Shown: piece by piece, positions 47,962 to 59,988 of the stretch
Numbering within the stretch: the stretch's first letter is position 1
How the letters are laid out: every line of letters starts with the position of its first letter
NCBI GenBank assembly: GCA_038373865.1
Contig: JAXGGA010003078.1
Location: 1 to 64,000 of the forward strand
Direction of reading: 5' to 3'
DNA from: Uloborus plumipes
Lineage: Eukaryota > Arthropoda > Arachnida > Araneae > Uloboridae
Length of the DNA: 64,000 bases
The notes under the pieces: model-generated
Seen by the model: only the letters and a program-made list of their open reading frames with translations
Databases searched by the model: none
Told to the model about the DNA's origin: nothing
Made by a program: the position numbers and the translations under genes

Positions 47962-50227
47962 AAAAAGAAATCGAAAATGAATCGTTTGCAGCCAATAGGA
48001 TAAAAAGAGTCGTTGTTTCCTGCAGCCTGTTTCCTGCTTATTGTGAATCTTCGTGCAGTGGGCTTTAGTGTATCTTGAAATTAAGAGCTTGTAAAAAATC
48101 ATTTGCATATTAGTTTTTTTCGATCTAAAACTAGTAAGAATTGACTATTTAAAATCATGCGGTGTGCATGGTGATACAGAAAAATTTGTGTTTCTTGTTA
48201 CCTAGTGTAGTTTGTGGTGTCACCTCTCTACCCCCAACCCAAAAATATTAAATATTTTATGCAAAAATGAAATTCATAGAATTTTTCAGAAATAATTCAT
48301 TGTATTCGGGCGCTGTAAAGAAAGTTTAAATTAAAAGTTGAAATATTATGAACAAAATTATCTGTAAAATTTGTCCTTAAAACATATGTAAACGCCACCA
48401 TACCCGCAGTATTGTGCTTCATTATTAACATTAGAATTTAATAGATTACGTATTATTTAGGATATATTGGTGAGAAATGTCAGAAGTGAGGTATTTAATT
48501 TTTTCATGAACTTCTAATTCCATTGCGGATGTCAAACCTAGATTGATGTAAGGGTGTCGAGAGGTTGTCTTTAGGGGATGTCCCGGGGTGAATCGCCCTT
48601 TCGACTCCTCTCTCCCTTAGTGGCGCTACTTTATAGACACACTGTGATTGCACATACTATCTTTTAAAGTGACACGTTGTAGCACCAGCGGCACCCCTGA
48701 AGGCACTTGACTCCTTATAGTACCCCCGAAGGTGTCATTTGGCTCCCTATTGGAAACACCCACAGGTAGTCAGTCACCCTTCAGAGGCTGCCGCTGGTGC
48801 TAAAACTTTTCCCTCTAAAAGGTGCCCTGTGCAATGTGCAACCTGTAGTTTTAAGTGTGTGTGTGTGTAAGAAAATGTGATAAGCTTTAATACTTAATTC
48901 GTTACTAAAAATACATTTCACTGAATTTTTGTTCTTTTACTTTAAATATAAGTACGTATTCCGAAAATACCTACTTTATTAAAAAGTACAGGCGAATTCG
49001 CTTATAGCAAGCCTTGATTTGATGAAAACCCGGACTTAACGGAGCAATCAGAAATTTGATTGGTACAATGTTATATCTATGAGGGCATAACTCATTTTCA
49101 ATGATCAAATCTTGCTTAAAGCGAGGAATATTTTTGTGATTTATAAAATTTCCATTGATTTCCATCTCAGCTTATCCTTTCTTGAAAAAAATCCTTTAAC
49201 ATTTCGTGGTGACTCATAAATCCTGAAAACAAGTGTCACATGTCACGTTTTTTTTATAAACATATTCTTATAAAAAATGTGTGTCACACTTATTGTTACC
49301 CTCTATCTCCTCCTTGTTACAAACTATCACAATTTCACGGTCTTCCTTTTTTTCTGTTCAAAGCGTGGCATCCTTTGCTGGACAGCCCCTTATACTTATA
49401 CTAAACACAATTTCATCTTAATGTATCGTTATACAAGATTGAAGATTTTAAAATTTCGTTTACTTCTAAACATTGTTCCCTCAAATTCAATCGTGAAGTG
49501 CGAGAGATATGGAGCAAGACATGAATCGGAAGTCGAAGTCGAGGGGGATCTCCGGAGCCATGCCGGCTGGTTTGGCAGCCGATTATTTCTGGTCACAACC
49601 TTCTCATCGCACCGTTCATCGTGTATGCTATTAATAAACCGCCAACTAATGAGTCTGCTCTTTCTGTCTAGGAGTAGAACAAGGAGCTTAAAACGGAAAG
49701 GTCAATGAAATCTCTTTCTGTTTTCTTTGTACTCCGCCAACGCAGATCAGATCATATGTTATGTAATTAAAAACACGAAATATTTGCGTAATATTAATAG
49801 AATGGTGTACTTTATAACCCCGATTTCTGCAACAACTATTGTGTTGTCCACAAGGCAATCATAACGTAGACTGTGCCAGTAAAACTTTTGTGTGGGGGGA
49901 ATGGGGTAGGTATTTTGGAGATATTTTTTTAAGGGGAACTTTCTCTTTATGGAATGGTACTTCGTAACATTCAAGAGAGGTGCACCATTGCCCTTGGGAG
50001 GAGGGTTGGGGGAGGGGGGAGGCTGGTTATATCACATACTCTTCGGTTTTGAGATTTTCGAAGAGCGCTCATGAGAACTGCATATAGAGAACACACAAGT
50101 AACTCGTTTCACAGAGAATATACCCCTTTTCAGTGGCGGATCAACAATGTTGCAGCGGTCGCAATCGCGTGGGGTCCCCAGGACAAAAATGTCCTGAAGG
50201 GGATTCAAAAGTGCACGCAGCACGTAT
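45472..50227. other. 4.8 kb without a supported gene
   Basis: Contains poly-A at 45667-45698, a poly-A with G interruptions at 47921-47966, (GT)n at 48857-48868 and a small inverted-repeat unit at 48680-48802. Open frames at 45862, 47268 and 49277 (+) have no recognisable domain and no supporting splice context; 49500-49700 is less AT-rich and has TTTCTGTCTAG (to 49670), an acceptor-like string, but no confident exon follows it. Confidence 0.4.
48680..48802. repeat. 123 bp inverted-repeat unit
   Basis: TAGCACCAGCGGC (48680-48692) is the perfect complement of GCCGCTGGTGCTA (48790-48802), enclosing sequence rich in CACCC/GGTG. A small MITE or structured repeat; no target duplication identified. 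Confidence 0.5.
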
Positions 50228-50245
50228 GTTTTTCTTGGTATACGC

Positions 50246-50668
50246 CCAAAATGTCGCCGGGAAAAAATGTCGCGGGCCAAAATAACGCTGGTCAAAATGT
50301 CGCCGGTCCAAAATGTCGCCGGGCCAAAATGTCGCGGTCCAAAATGTCGCTGGTCAAAATGTCGCCGGTCCAAAATGTCGCCGGGCCAAAATGTCGCGGT
50401 CCAAAATGCCGTGGGACAAAATGTCGCCGGTCTCAAATGTCGCGGTCCAAAATGTCGCGGGCAAAAATGTCGAAGGACCAAAATGTCGCGGGCCAAAATG
50501 TCGCCGGTCCAAAATGTCGTGTGTCCAAAATGTCGCCGGTCAAAAATGTCGCGTGTCCAAAATGTCGCCGGTCAAAAATGTCGCGTGTCCAAAATGTCGC
50601 CGGTCAAAAATGTCACGGGCCAAAATGTCGCCAGTTCAAATGTCGTCAGACAAAAATGTAGAAGGTCC
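50246..50668 (+). repeat. Left terminal array of copy 2
   Basis: About 26 units of 15-17 bp with an AAAATGTCGC core and CGG(T/G)CC, GGGCC or GTGTCC linkers. A CGTGTCCAAAATGTCGCCGG double unit repeats three times near 50517-50600, showing local higher-order duplication. Confidence 0.93.
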
Positions 50669-52567
50669 GATATTGATACAGTTAGTATCAAAAATTAAAA
50701 TATATGAAAAGGCTTTTTTACACCGAATTAGCAAAAAATTGCTAATTGCTGTTGATGAACGTGTGCGTTAACGATAGTATGGACTAAAATTTTTGAAAAT
50801 ACTAAAAAAAATTTACCCTTTCGGCTTGTAACTGTTTCGAGCGCTTTCCAAGAAACAAATAGTTTTCAAACAAGCGTACGTTATTTATTTACAATAGCTT
50901 AATTCACCGTAACTCGCTATCTACCAACTTAAAAACGAATAGATTAGCAGCCCAAGCCAAGTTTAATTGATATCGAAAGGAAAATTTGTGTGTTAAAAAA
51001 GAAGTTGAAGAACAGTGAAATGAATAAGACAGATGTACAATGTTTGAAACTTGGTTTCTGTTAAAATTTCTTACATGATCGAAAGCAAGTCTATATTATT
51101 TAAATAATAGAGGTCTTTTTATTTTCTTCTTCATAAAATGTGTAAAAGAAAGTATTGGATCAGTGAAAAATTGTCAATTTGGAAGAATTTGCACTTTCTG
51201 ACGTGTGCTGAATTCAATTCTATCGTTTATTTTTTTAAGGGAAAATGTGTAAGTGTGTATCTGCGTGACCCATTTTTTGGGGGCGACTCTACCACAAAAC
51301 TTAGTGCGTGAATTAGAATGAAATTTGGTACATACATGTACCAACCAATATGTGATTCAGTGCTGATTGGTTTTTGCCGCTAGTTCTTCCAAGTTTTTAC
51401 ATGCAAGAATGTAATTGAACGTTTTCAGCATAGCGTGATTAATGTCTGAAGAAGGTTCAGACGAAATAAAATAAAAATTGGCCCATAGGAAGCCTTCAGA
51501 AGATACGCTACATCATCGAGGAAGCAGAAGCAATTGAACTTTTTATTTTTCATTATTTGTGAGTGATGTATATCAAGAAGTAATGCAAGTATTCAGACAA
51601 AATTTTGTTTGTAGAATGGTCTTAAAGGGAGAGATGCTTATTCATTTCTGGCGTTAATCAGCTCAGACATGGTTCTGTACCTTCGTTACAATCAGTATTT
51701 AAATGTGGAGTTGAATATAATACCATTTTTTCTCTTGTCATTTCACCTCCCCTTCCATCACTCAGTTGTTACAAAGAAAGCAATAATTCCATGAACTAAT
51801 TTGATTTCAAACGTCCCCAAACAACTCTTAAAGAAAATGTTCCATAAGAAAATTGCCGGCTACGCGGTGATTAAACGGTATTCCGTTTTTGCAAAAAAAA
51901 AAAAGCCTTTACAGCAAATTTAATTGTTTAATTTCTTTGTGTGAAAAAAAAAAGAAATAATCCTAAATATAGTTTTAAAAAACTAAAAAATACGCTTTTA
52001 GAGTAAATCAAATTCAAAAGAAGATTTTGAAAACTGTTGAATATCCGCTAAGTTTACATGCACTTATAATATGCATTTTGTGGACGATCGATGCCGAACT
52101 CAGAATTAATGTCAAATGCACTTATTATGCATCAACATGCAATATAGTTTAGCCTTTAGTAATAATAATGGTATTAAACATATTACTTTTATACGTTTGT
52201 AAAGAACGTGAATTTTATTTTTGACTCAGAGTTACATACATACAAACGAACAAACAAAAAAACCTACATGTGAAACTAGTAAAAGCGTATTAAAAAACGA
52301 AGAAATTTAGCGTCCCTGGGCCCTAAGTACAGCCCTGAAAAAACTATGGCATTATTTTGGTACTGAAATAATTTAAGCTTTAGAAGAAATCAATTTAGTT
52401 ACATTTTTGTTAATAACTTAAGCTAATTTTCTAAACTGCTACGTTTAAAAAAAGTTACTAAACAGGTGTATTTATCATATTGTGACAAGCTTATTAGTAA
52501 CATTGAGCTACATAATTAAGCTGCATTGAATTTGTGAATTAGTGGAAACATTAAATCTGTACTATAC

Positions 52568-53032
52568 ACTTAGCGTCATTTTGGAACGGATATATTTTGG
52601 ACCGGCGTTATTTTGGACCGGCGACATTTTTGACCGGCGACATTCTGGACCGGCGACATTTTGGACCGGCGACATTTTAGACCGGCGACATTTTTGACCG
52701 GCGACATTTTGGCCCGGCGACATTTTCGCGACATTTCGACGGCGACACTTTGGCCCGGTGACATTTTTGACCGGCGACATTTTGACCACGCGACATTTTG
52801 AGCAGGCGACATTTTGTACCGGCGACATTTTGCCCCGCGACATTTTAGCCCGCAACATTTTGGCTCGGCGACATTTTGGACCGGCGACATTTTGGCCCGC
52901 GACATTTTAGCCCGCGACATTTTGGCTCGGCGACATTTTGGACCGGCGACATTTTAGCCCGCGACATTTTGGCTCGGCGACATTTTGGCCCGCGACATTT
53001 TGGCCCGCGACATTTCGGCCGCGACATTTTGA
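52568..53032 (-). repeat. Right terminal array of copy 2 (inverted)
   Basis: Reverse-complement units (GGCGACATTTTGGACC and variants) run from the inner end near 52568 to the terminus. The order of unit variants near 52870-53032 matches the first units at 33082-33300 of copy 1, confirming homologous ends. Confidence 0.93.
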
Positions 53033-53050
53033 CCCCAAACCGTTTTTCTT

Positions 53051-54002
53051 ACATAATTGTGCTATAGACAAAGGGACCCTCAAAAATGCATTTGCGACTG
53101 GCCTCCAAACTTGTAAATCCCGCTTTCTTTCAATTTTCTGCTAGAAAACAGTACTGTTTGATATTTTTTTGGGCGACTTCCGATGCTTTTGCCCATGCCT
53201 CAGATCTCTATTGATTTTGGTAAAAGAGGCAATATTTTGAAAAGTGCCAATTTGAAGTTGGAGTTTCCTGATTAAAAAATTTTTTTGCAGAAAAAAATTA
53301 ATATTGAATTCTAAGTCTAAATTGGGTCTAAATGCAAGAAAATAAAAGGGGAGAGGTCAAGGAAGTTATTTACCCCCTCCTTAGATTACTCCCTTTTAAG
53401 CCATTACAGATCTGATGAGTGTTACAGATCTGATGTTAATATGAGCTACATATCTGAGTTTATGCTTTCAGTCTTCATTAACATCTCTAAAAATGATATC
53501 GTTTCCTTACATTTTTAACATAGAATTAAGATAATTATATTAATATACCCCACTTAATCGGGTAGCGGATAAAATAATACCCCGCTTATACGAATCAAAC
53601 ATCCCGAAACCCATGCCATAGGCGCAATGTTAAAGATCCCGCTTAGTCGAATACCCCGCTTAATCGAATAATATTTCGTGGAACCAACAGTATTCGTTTA
53701 AGCGGGGCCAATAGTATATATATTAGCTAAAAAATCAAATTTCATTATAAAAAAAGAATTTCTTGGAAATAAAAATGAGCGATAAGGTTTTAGATAAAAT
53801 AAATTATGAGATTACCAAATCCAAGATAATAAAACATTTGTTTCGTTTTGAAACAACACACAACTTCAATTTTTTCAACACACAACTCTGCTGCTTGCTT
53901 TTCTTTAATTAGTTGCAGAAATTTAATTTATTGATCAGAAATTCAAATTTAGCATGCTAGTTATTATCTAGTTATTTAGCAAAGTTATGAGAAATTGAAG
54001 CA

Positions 54003-54043
<41 letters not shown>

Positions 54044-57000
54044 ATAATAATAATAATAATAAAATAAAATAAAATAAAATAAATAAATAAATAAAGTAAT
54101 AATGTTTAATTAACTTAATTTTTGCAGCGTCAATTTTTCTTATTTTACTAACTTCTAGTGTCAGGTCATACAAACCACAAATGAAGCAATTGTACTAAAA
54201 CTCATTGCTTTTCATTTTTTAAGAACAAAAATATTTAAAAAAATGGCTAAAACCTATGATTTTTGCTTTTTAATAATTCTGAAACGTGAGAGTTAGTTCC
54301 GTAACATATTCGCTGTTTTTCAATGTTACTGCTCTGACTGTTACCGATCTGACAAACCGACAAAGTTTTATTATATTTCCGAGTCGATCGCGCTAAACCA
54401 AAATTAAACACGTGGGTTTTGCACTTGTAATAAAGGACTATACTTATACATAAAATAACTTTTAAAATAATAAAAACTGCGCATTTTAGCGCGTGTTACC
54501 GATCTGATGACTTAAATGACACACATTTTATAAAATCACTTTAAAAAATCTTACCTGCAATTTTAGATGCAGAAATGCAAATTTTTAATTACGATGCGAT
54601 AAAACATCACACCAGGTACTCAGTCTCATGTGGTATCGGTGCAGGAAATGATTTTGGGAGCCTAAATATAGATCGGAAGTTATTGTTACCACTCTGACGT
54701 GGAACTGAGGGACATGCTTATTTCGCATTCCCCAGAAAATCAGAAGTCGATTAAAACAAAAATGAAGTAAAATATTAACAAAGGGGTAAAAATAGAATCA
54801 TTTTTTGTGCAAGTGCGTTTTTTTTAGGAAGTTAGAAAGTGTGCTTAAGCTGTTTGCATGATAAGTTTTACTACTGGGGACACGTTACCGATCTGATTTT
54901 TAAAGTATAAAAAACATATTTTTTGAAGAAAAAAATTTTTTTTTCTGATGTTATTAGATGAAATGAAAGCAAAACCTTATCTTCTTTCTGGGGAATTTTT
55001 TTTTTTAACTAGTTATTGAAATACTAATAAAAATTCACTTGGGACTCAAGTTGGCACTTTTCTAAATATTAGCTCAAAATAGGAATGATGGTGAAAAGAG
55101 AAATGATGAATGTGAGATTTTTTTTTTTTGTTTAATTTCGTTGGAGTTCGTTTGATATTTTTTTACATATATCTATATTTAAAATATAATACCCGAAAAT
55201 CTATGTTAATGTGAGGGAAAGTAGACATGTAGTTTTGTAATATAATATTTTTCACACTAATGAAAATTAATGCTTCTGAATGCCTTCGAGCAGTTCGTTT
55301 TGTTCCTTGTGTGGCACGTTGTTTTCCCAATTCTTATACCTACAAGGTTACTAAGGCTATAGTCGAAATGTGAGACTCTAACGTCACTTTCATTTCGACT
55401 ACATTTAGCTTAATTGTCTGGATTTAGAAGCATCAAACAGTGAATATCTCATACAGGCCATTCAACTTAATCAGATGCTCACGTTTAATCCCTCAATTTG
55501 TCACGTTAATGATTCTGCTATCATCTTTCTCACGAGTGATGAATGAACCCAGGACCTTTTAGTTCTCACATGTGAGCTGAGTAATTCGGTTGTAAAGTTC
55601 AAGAGAAGTTCTATAACTTATTAAGTTTAGTTGTTATGCTTTGAACTTTGTTGCCGTTAAAAATTACGAATCCTCCAATACCTGACGAAGCCAGATCTGA
55701 TCCAAAAGTTTGTTGACTCTCGGAAAGTCTAGCTTAAGAAGAGAAGAATAAAAATCTTGTTTAGAGACAGTCCTACACAACGAAGAATATGATACGCTGA
55801 AACCCGACTACCTCGGCGCTTGGTGCAAAAGCATGTTATTCTTGCCTTCACTATACGTTGAGCATTGAATATGTCTACTTGCAAAGCAAGAGAAGGCATT
55901 TTGGAAAGAAGTATGTTTTGTCACACGCGAGAGAAAACGCTGAGTCCTGTTTGCTTCCTAGAGTAAAAGTGCCGACTACATTATTATTATTATTATTTAT
56001 TTATTTATTTTTTTTTTTTTTTGTTGCATTTTATTCTGTTCTAAACTGTAGAACATAAGCTCTTCAAAGCAAGTTCTATAGAACAAAGGGTGCATGTCTG
56101 ATCCTAAACTGTCGTTATAATAAAATGTTGGATTGAAGATATATTTCATGTAAAATCTAATACCTGCTCATTCTTAGTTGAAAAGTGTAAGAACTTTATT
56201 TTCAAGATACTTTTTTCAGAAATTTCTCCTTCGAATGATCGTACATGTAATCTGAAAACGAAATGTTATCCTTTTGTGTAATGTCTGGATGACTGTGGAA
56301 TAGAGCTTCGTGAATAGATTTTTTACGAGGTGCAAATATATTCTTCCAAAGTTCAGCCTTTTTTGAGAGCTGGCCAAGAGGAGAAACTTTACTATGCATA
56401 GTGTTTCTGTGGTTTTCTTAACTATTCAACTCCTTTGAAATATTTATGTGATAATATTGCCTTAATTATTCTGGTGATCACTTTCCCAGGAAGATATTTT
56501 TGAAACTTCTGCACTCCCATGTAAAAATGTTTTGTTTTTCGCAGAAACATCGCTTTTGTAAAAACTTTAAAGCGGTAACAAATTGAGAAATAAAAGAAGC
56601 AACGATGGCCTTTATCAACATTCCAAAGAGTGCCTTATCTCTCTCAAAACGATCTTCGTTATTTATAAACCTACTCTCCACCACACATGTTCCCCACTGT
56701 TCTCTCCCATCCTAATGGACGACCTGTGACGAACATCTTGATGGATAGAACATCATCGCGCTGTCGCCCCCCTCCCCTTTCTCCTAGACGCATAAAAAGT
56801 GCGTCTGAGGGCCACATTCGCCGTTACCTAATGGTGTAATTGTACCTAATGGTGTACCTATGTTGTTCGTGGAATTTCACTTTCTACGTCTCCGTGAATA
56901 AATGGTGAAATGAATGGCTGGTGTTAGATTTTGTGATGCCGCATTTTTCTGATGTTGTCTATGTTTGAAATTTTGAATGGAATTTGATGAAAATGTGGAG

Positions 57001-57503
57001 CTGTTGGTACTCATAGCTTTGCTTGAATATGCGATGAATTGAAATTTCTGCAGCATGTTGAAAATGTCAGAGCAATAGCCATACTATCTTTGTTTTTCCC
57101 CTTCTCAGTGGTGTAAGAAAGGAGGCGGTCGCCGGGACCATATTCCTCTCTGTAATTTCAAAATTAAATTTCTAGAATGAATATCAAAATTACTTGTCTT
57201 TGTTTAAAAGATGTTTTTCATTATTATGAAAAATTATAGTTACTAATGACTACGACAATAATAGCTATCTAGCCTCTATGCAAAATGAAAATCACTTTCC
57301 GAATGCTTCTGTCGACAATCACAAGAGTTAGATCTCTATTCTCTGATCTCGGTATGCACTCCCCTTGGGGAATTTCTTGCTACTCCAGAGGTGCAAAATC
57401 GTCGTATAATATAGTTTCCTTCCTTTTTTTCTTAATTCCATTTTATGCGCATAAATTAGATTCTCCTTCCTTGCAAATTGTACGAATTGTCCGTCTCTTT
57501 CAG
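53051..57503. other. Probable Wnt upstream intron: repeats, no exon identified
   Basis: 53530-53722 has CCCCACTTAATCGG and inverted TAAGCGGGG strings resembling a pogo/Tigger-type MITE. 53999-54090 is poly-A followed by (ATA)n and (AAAT)n. A GTTACCGATCTGA motif recurs seven times between 53404 and 54897. (TTA)n/poly-T at 55980-56020. Two minus-strand open frames (56202-56399, 56478-56684) are protein-like but unrecognised. No 5' Wnt exon was found. Confidence 0.45.
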
Positions 57504-57760
57504 GAATCTGGGTCTTCAGGGCCTCGACGTCTTGCACAATCCTCAGGCGTATCTGCTGGGCGCACAACCACTGTGTTCCAGGTTGAGTGGGCTCTCCCGC
57601 GGCCAAACCAAGCTGTGCTATCTCTACCAGGACCACATGGCCCACGTCGCGAGGGGCGCGCGGCTCGGCATCCACGAATGTCAGTGGCAGTTCACCAACA
57701 GGAGGTGGAATTGCTCCACAGTGGACGACTCCAGTGTCTTCGGTCACGTATTAAATATTG
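57504..57760 (+). CDS. Wnt5: Wnt family exon, best matching Wnt5
   Basis: An internal coding exon of a secreted, lipid-modified Wnt ligand. The frame reads [20 protein letters not shown], then [40 protein letters not shown] and [20 protein letters not shown], ending VLNIG. The conserved cysteines, the GLS-GQ and LC--Y-DHM blocks, the GI-ECQ-QF block and the RRWNCST signature are all present. GAQPLC before the first block and [13 protein letters not shown] favour Wnt5 over other subfamilies. The exon starts after a polypyrimidine tract and CAG (acceptor AG 57502-57503; phase 2) and ends in ATTG|GTAAGT (phase 1), splitting the glycine codon where Wnt genes commonly have an intron. It codes for about 85 residues near the N-terminus; the signal peptide and the downstream cysteine-rich part must lie on exons outside the window or unseen. 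It is less AT-rich than its surroundings. The overlapping open frame from 57285 is an out-of-frame shadow. Confidence 0.93.
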
Positions 57761-57841
57761 GTAAGTGCTTGTAATATGCTCTTACGCTTGCTTTTGTTCA
57801 AAAAAAAGCTGTTTAGTCATTTCTTCGACCTTTATTTATTA

Positions 57842-58240
57842 CTAGCTTATTAACCGGCGTTGCCCCGTATTGCATTATGCTTAACTTATTTCATGCTAAA
57901 ATGAAATAGGTGAGCTTTAAATTGATAATTCATTGTTAATCGTAATCTTCGTTGGAAAATACTCATATTTAAATGTGTTAAATTTTATCAATTTGTTTGC
58001 TTAAAGTCTTATCTCTATTACTCAACACATTCAAAATTTAAAGAAAATGGCAAGACACATTTGAGACAAAAAAATTTGAATTTTTGGATTTTTTTAAAAT
58101 TCCAAAACCCCGCCTACGTGAATTCTTAGTGTATCAATGAACTTCTGTGCCAAGTTGGATGAAAATCCGACGAAAACTGTGGATTTGCATAAGGAACAAA
58201 CATACATACAAATATACATCCATTCATTTTTATATACTAC
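57842..58240 (+). repeat. Dispersed CCGG-start repeat, short copy
   Basis: Starts ACTAGCTTATTAACCGGCG with GTTGCCCCGT, continues ...TGAAATAGGTGAGC and ends GACGAAAACTGTGGATTTGC...CATTCATTTTTATA. It has the same order of motifs as 29960-32335 and 58245-58985 but lacks their middle. It is in the intron downstream of the Wnt exon. Confidence 0.7.
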
Positions 58241-58244
58241 TAGC

Positions 58245-59155
58245 TTTATACCCGGCTTTGCCCGGGTGCGTATTAATACAACATAGCATTCAGAAAAGAA
58301 AAAAAAATATGAAGAATTCTATTCTTATTTGGGTTTATTTTTTATTGATATAGATTTTATTATTGCAACATACCTATTATTTGGTTGAATTCAGTCCACA
58401 TGGTTGTACAAAAAGTTCTAGGTACAAACTCCCAAAAGAACTTAATTATCACGGAAAGTTCACAGAAAAATAGCACCAGCTAAAAGCGAAACATGTGTAA
58501 GGCTTTTAATCCATGTTTTTGCATAATTCCTCTGATAGGAGGATAAGAAAAAAATTTTCTGTATCATACATATTTTGTACCAAATGAGAACATGAATTAT
58601 AATTGTTTTTGACTTATTTCATGCAAAAATGAAATAGGTGAGCCTTGAAATGAAAATTCATTGTTTTAATTTTAATCTTTGTTAGAAAATGCTAATATTT
58701 AAATACCATAAATTTTATCAATTAGAAACCTAAAGGCTCATGTCGATTAAAAATATAGGCCTAATAATAGGCTAGATTCCTATAAAAGGGTCATTTTTTG
58801 ACAAAAAACTTGAATTTGAGCTTTTTAGATTTTTTAAAATTTTAAGACCCCGCCTATGAGAATTCTAGGGCATCAAGGAACCTCTGTGTCAAGTTTGATG
58901 AAAATCTGACGCAAACTGTGGATTTGTGTAGAGAACAAGTATACAAATAAACAAGCATTCACTCATTTTTATTGATATAAATATAGATTGCATAGTCTAT
59001 TATACTGTATGTACCTAGAGCCGAAGCACATTTTAAAAAACGAAACATAATCTTTCTTTTTATTTCGGAGTGAAAAGGGAAGTTAACAGGCTCTCAAAGA
59101 GCTTTGTTTTTTAAAGTTTATAGCACGAACACAGCCGTGCGGGTACAGATAGTTA
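58245..59155 (+). repeat. Dispersed CCCGGG-start repeat, long copy
   Basis: Starts ACTAGCTTTATACCCGGC with TTTGCCCGGGTGCGTATTAA; 58600-58985 is nearly identical to 31975-32335. It ends TTTTTATTGATATAAATATAG; a further end-like motif GCCGTGCGGGTACAGATAG lies at 59130-59150. It begins directly after the tail of the previous copy, so the two are in tandem. No coding capacity. Confidence 0.7.
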
Positions 59156-59986
59156 AATATATTTTCAACGCACTTCAACTCATTTCCAAAAAAGAAAGTA
59201 CATATATCAACTTTTAAAAAACTTACTAACATCATAAAATAGTGTTTTACTTTATTAGACGAAGAACGTTGTCACAAATTTATACTGCTATGAATTGACG
59301 CTGTGATGAAATGACGTTATACGGGCTCGATGAAGGAGAGTCCTTGTAAGAAAAATCAAAAGTCGCGCTTAGGAAGTTCTCCTAGCACCTAGTGTAGCTC
59401 TTAGAATTTTGCGAAAGAGCGTGATTACTTTGACCTTCTGGATAACGATTAACGATACTACATTATTTGACATACGATTATTTCTTCCATCCGCATCTTC
59501 CCGTCAAAATATTTTGAGAAGGCAAAGCCGACACGTCACAAAGGCGCGAAGTGCTCTCTTAATAGCCAGCCGTTTCATGCCGACCCTCGGAAAGTTTCTC
59601 AATGCCCATAAAAAAAGCATTGTGGCCGCGGAGAGAACACAGGCAGGACAGGAATCTGTAAATTAGTTTTACGATCTGGCGTGTCGTAAAACTAATTACT
59701 GCAAAGATCCCGACCGTAAATTAGGGGCAAAGCGAAAGAAGAACCGACGCCTCTAAAAATGTTTCAAGTCTGACTGATTGTTTGCCTTCCATTTTCTCTA
59801 AGCATTTGCGGAAGAAAGAGAGAACCGGATGCTTTCGTCTTGTCCCCGGTCTCACAGAACCTTGTTTCATGACCGAAGTCATTATAGTTTGACATTTTTA
59901 AACGGCTGAGAACGTCGTATTTTATGGTGGCGGCGTCTATTAAACAAAATTCATTTCAGGTTGTGCAGCTACAGCTACACGCAATC
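59156..59986. other. No supported gene; 13 bp hairpin at 59662
   Basis: 59280-59900 is less AT-rich than most of the window and could be unique intronic DNA. The open frame at 59409-59666 has no recognisable domain. The only distinct structure is the hairpin at 59662-59696. Confidence 0.4.
59662..59696. repeat. Perfect 13 bp stem hairpin
   Basis: ATTAGTTTTACGA (59662-59674) and TCGTAAAACTAAT (59684-59696) pair perfectly around a 9-base loop TCTGGCGTG. No U-run or other terminator context; function unknown. Confidence 0.5.
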
Positions 59987-59988
59987 TA

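Larger units (their letters stand above)
50237..53041 (+). mobile_element. Array-ended foldback element, complete copy 2 (2.8 kb)
   Basis: GTTTTTCTT (50228-50236) is exactly repeated at 53042-53050, a perfect 9 bp target duplication that fixes both ends. The ends are GGTATACGCCCAAAATGTCG and, inverted, GGTTTGGGGTCAAAATGTCG. Each end is a ~16 bp-unit array (50246-50668 forward, 52568-53032 inverted), so the terminal inverted repeats consist of tandem units. The ~1.9 kb centre (50669-52567) is AT-rich, with no transposase. A 9 bp duplication with long terminal repeats is typical of Mutator-like elements; the assignment is inference. Confidence 0.9.

Noticed and set aside
49277..49708. 143-residue open frame, considered as a possible upstream exon
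   Set aside because: Its first half is AT-rich and hydrophobic by composition, no Wnt or other domain is seen, and the acceptor-like TTTCTGTCTAG is not followed by a recognisable exon.
56202..56684. Two adjacent minus-strand open frames (65 and 68 codons)
   Set aside because: Composition is protein-like but they are short, unlinked by clear splice sites and unrecognised; not enough to call a gene.
57285..57764. 159-residue open frame overlapping the Wnt exon
   Set aside because: It is in another frame; the Wnt frame has the conserved cysteines and matches the splice sites.
59662..59696. Histone-type 3' stem-loop or terminator
   Set aside because: The stem and loop sequence do not match the histone element and there is no histone gene or purine-rich downstream element.
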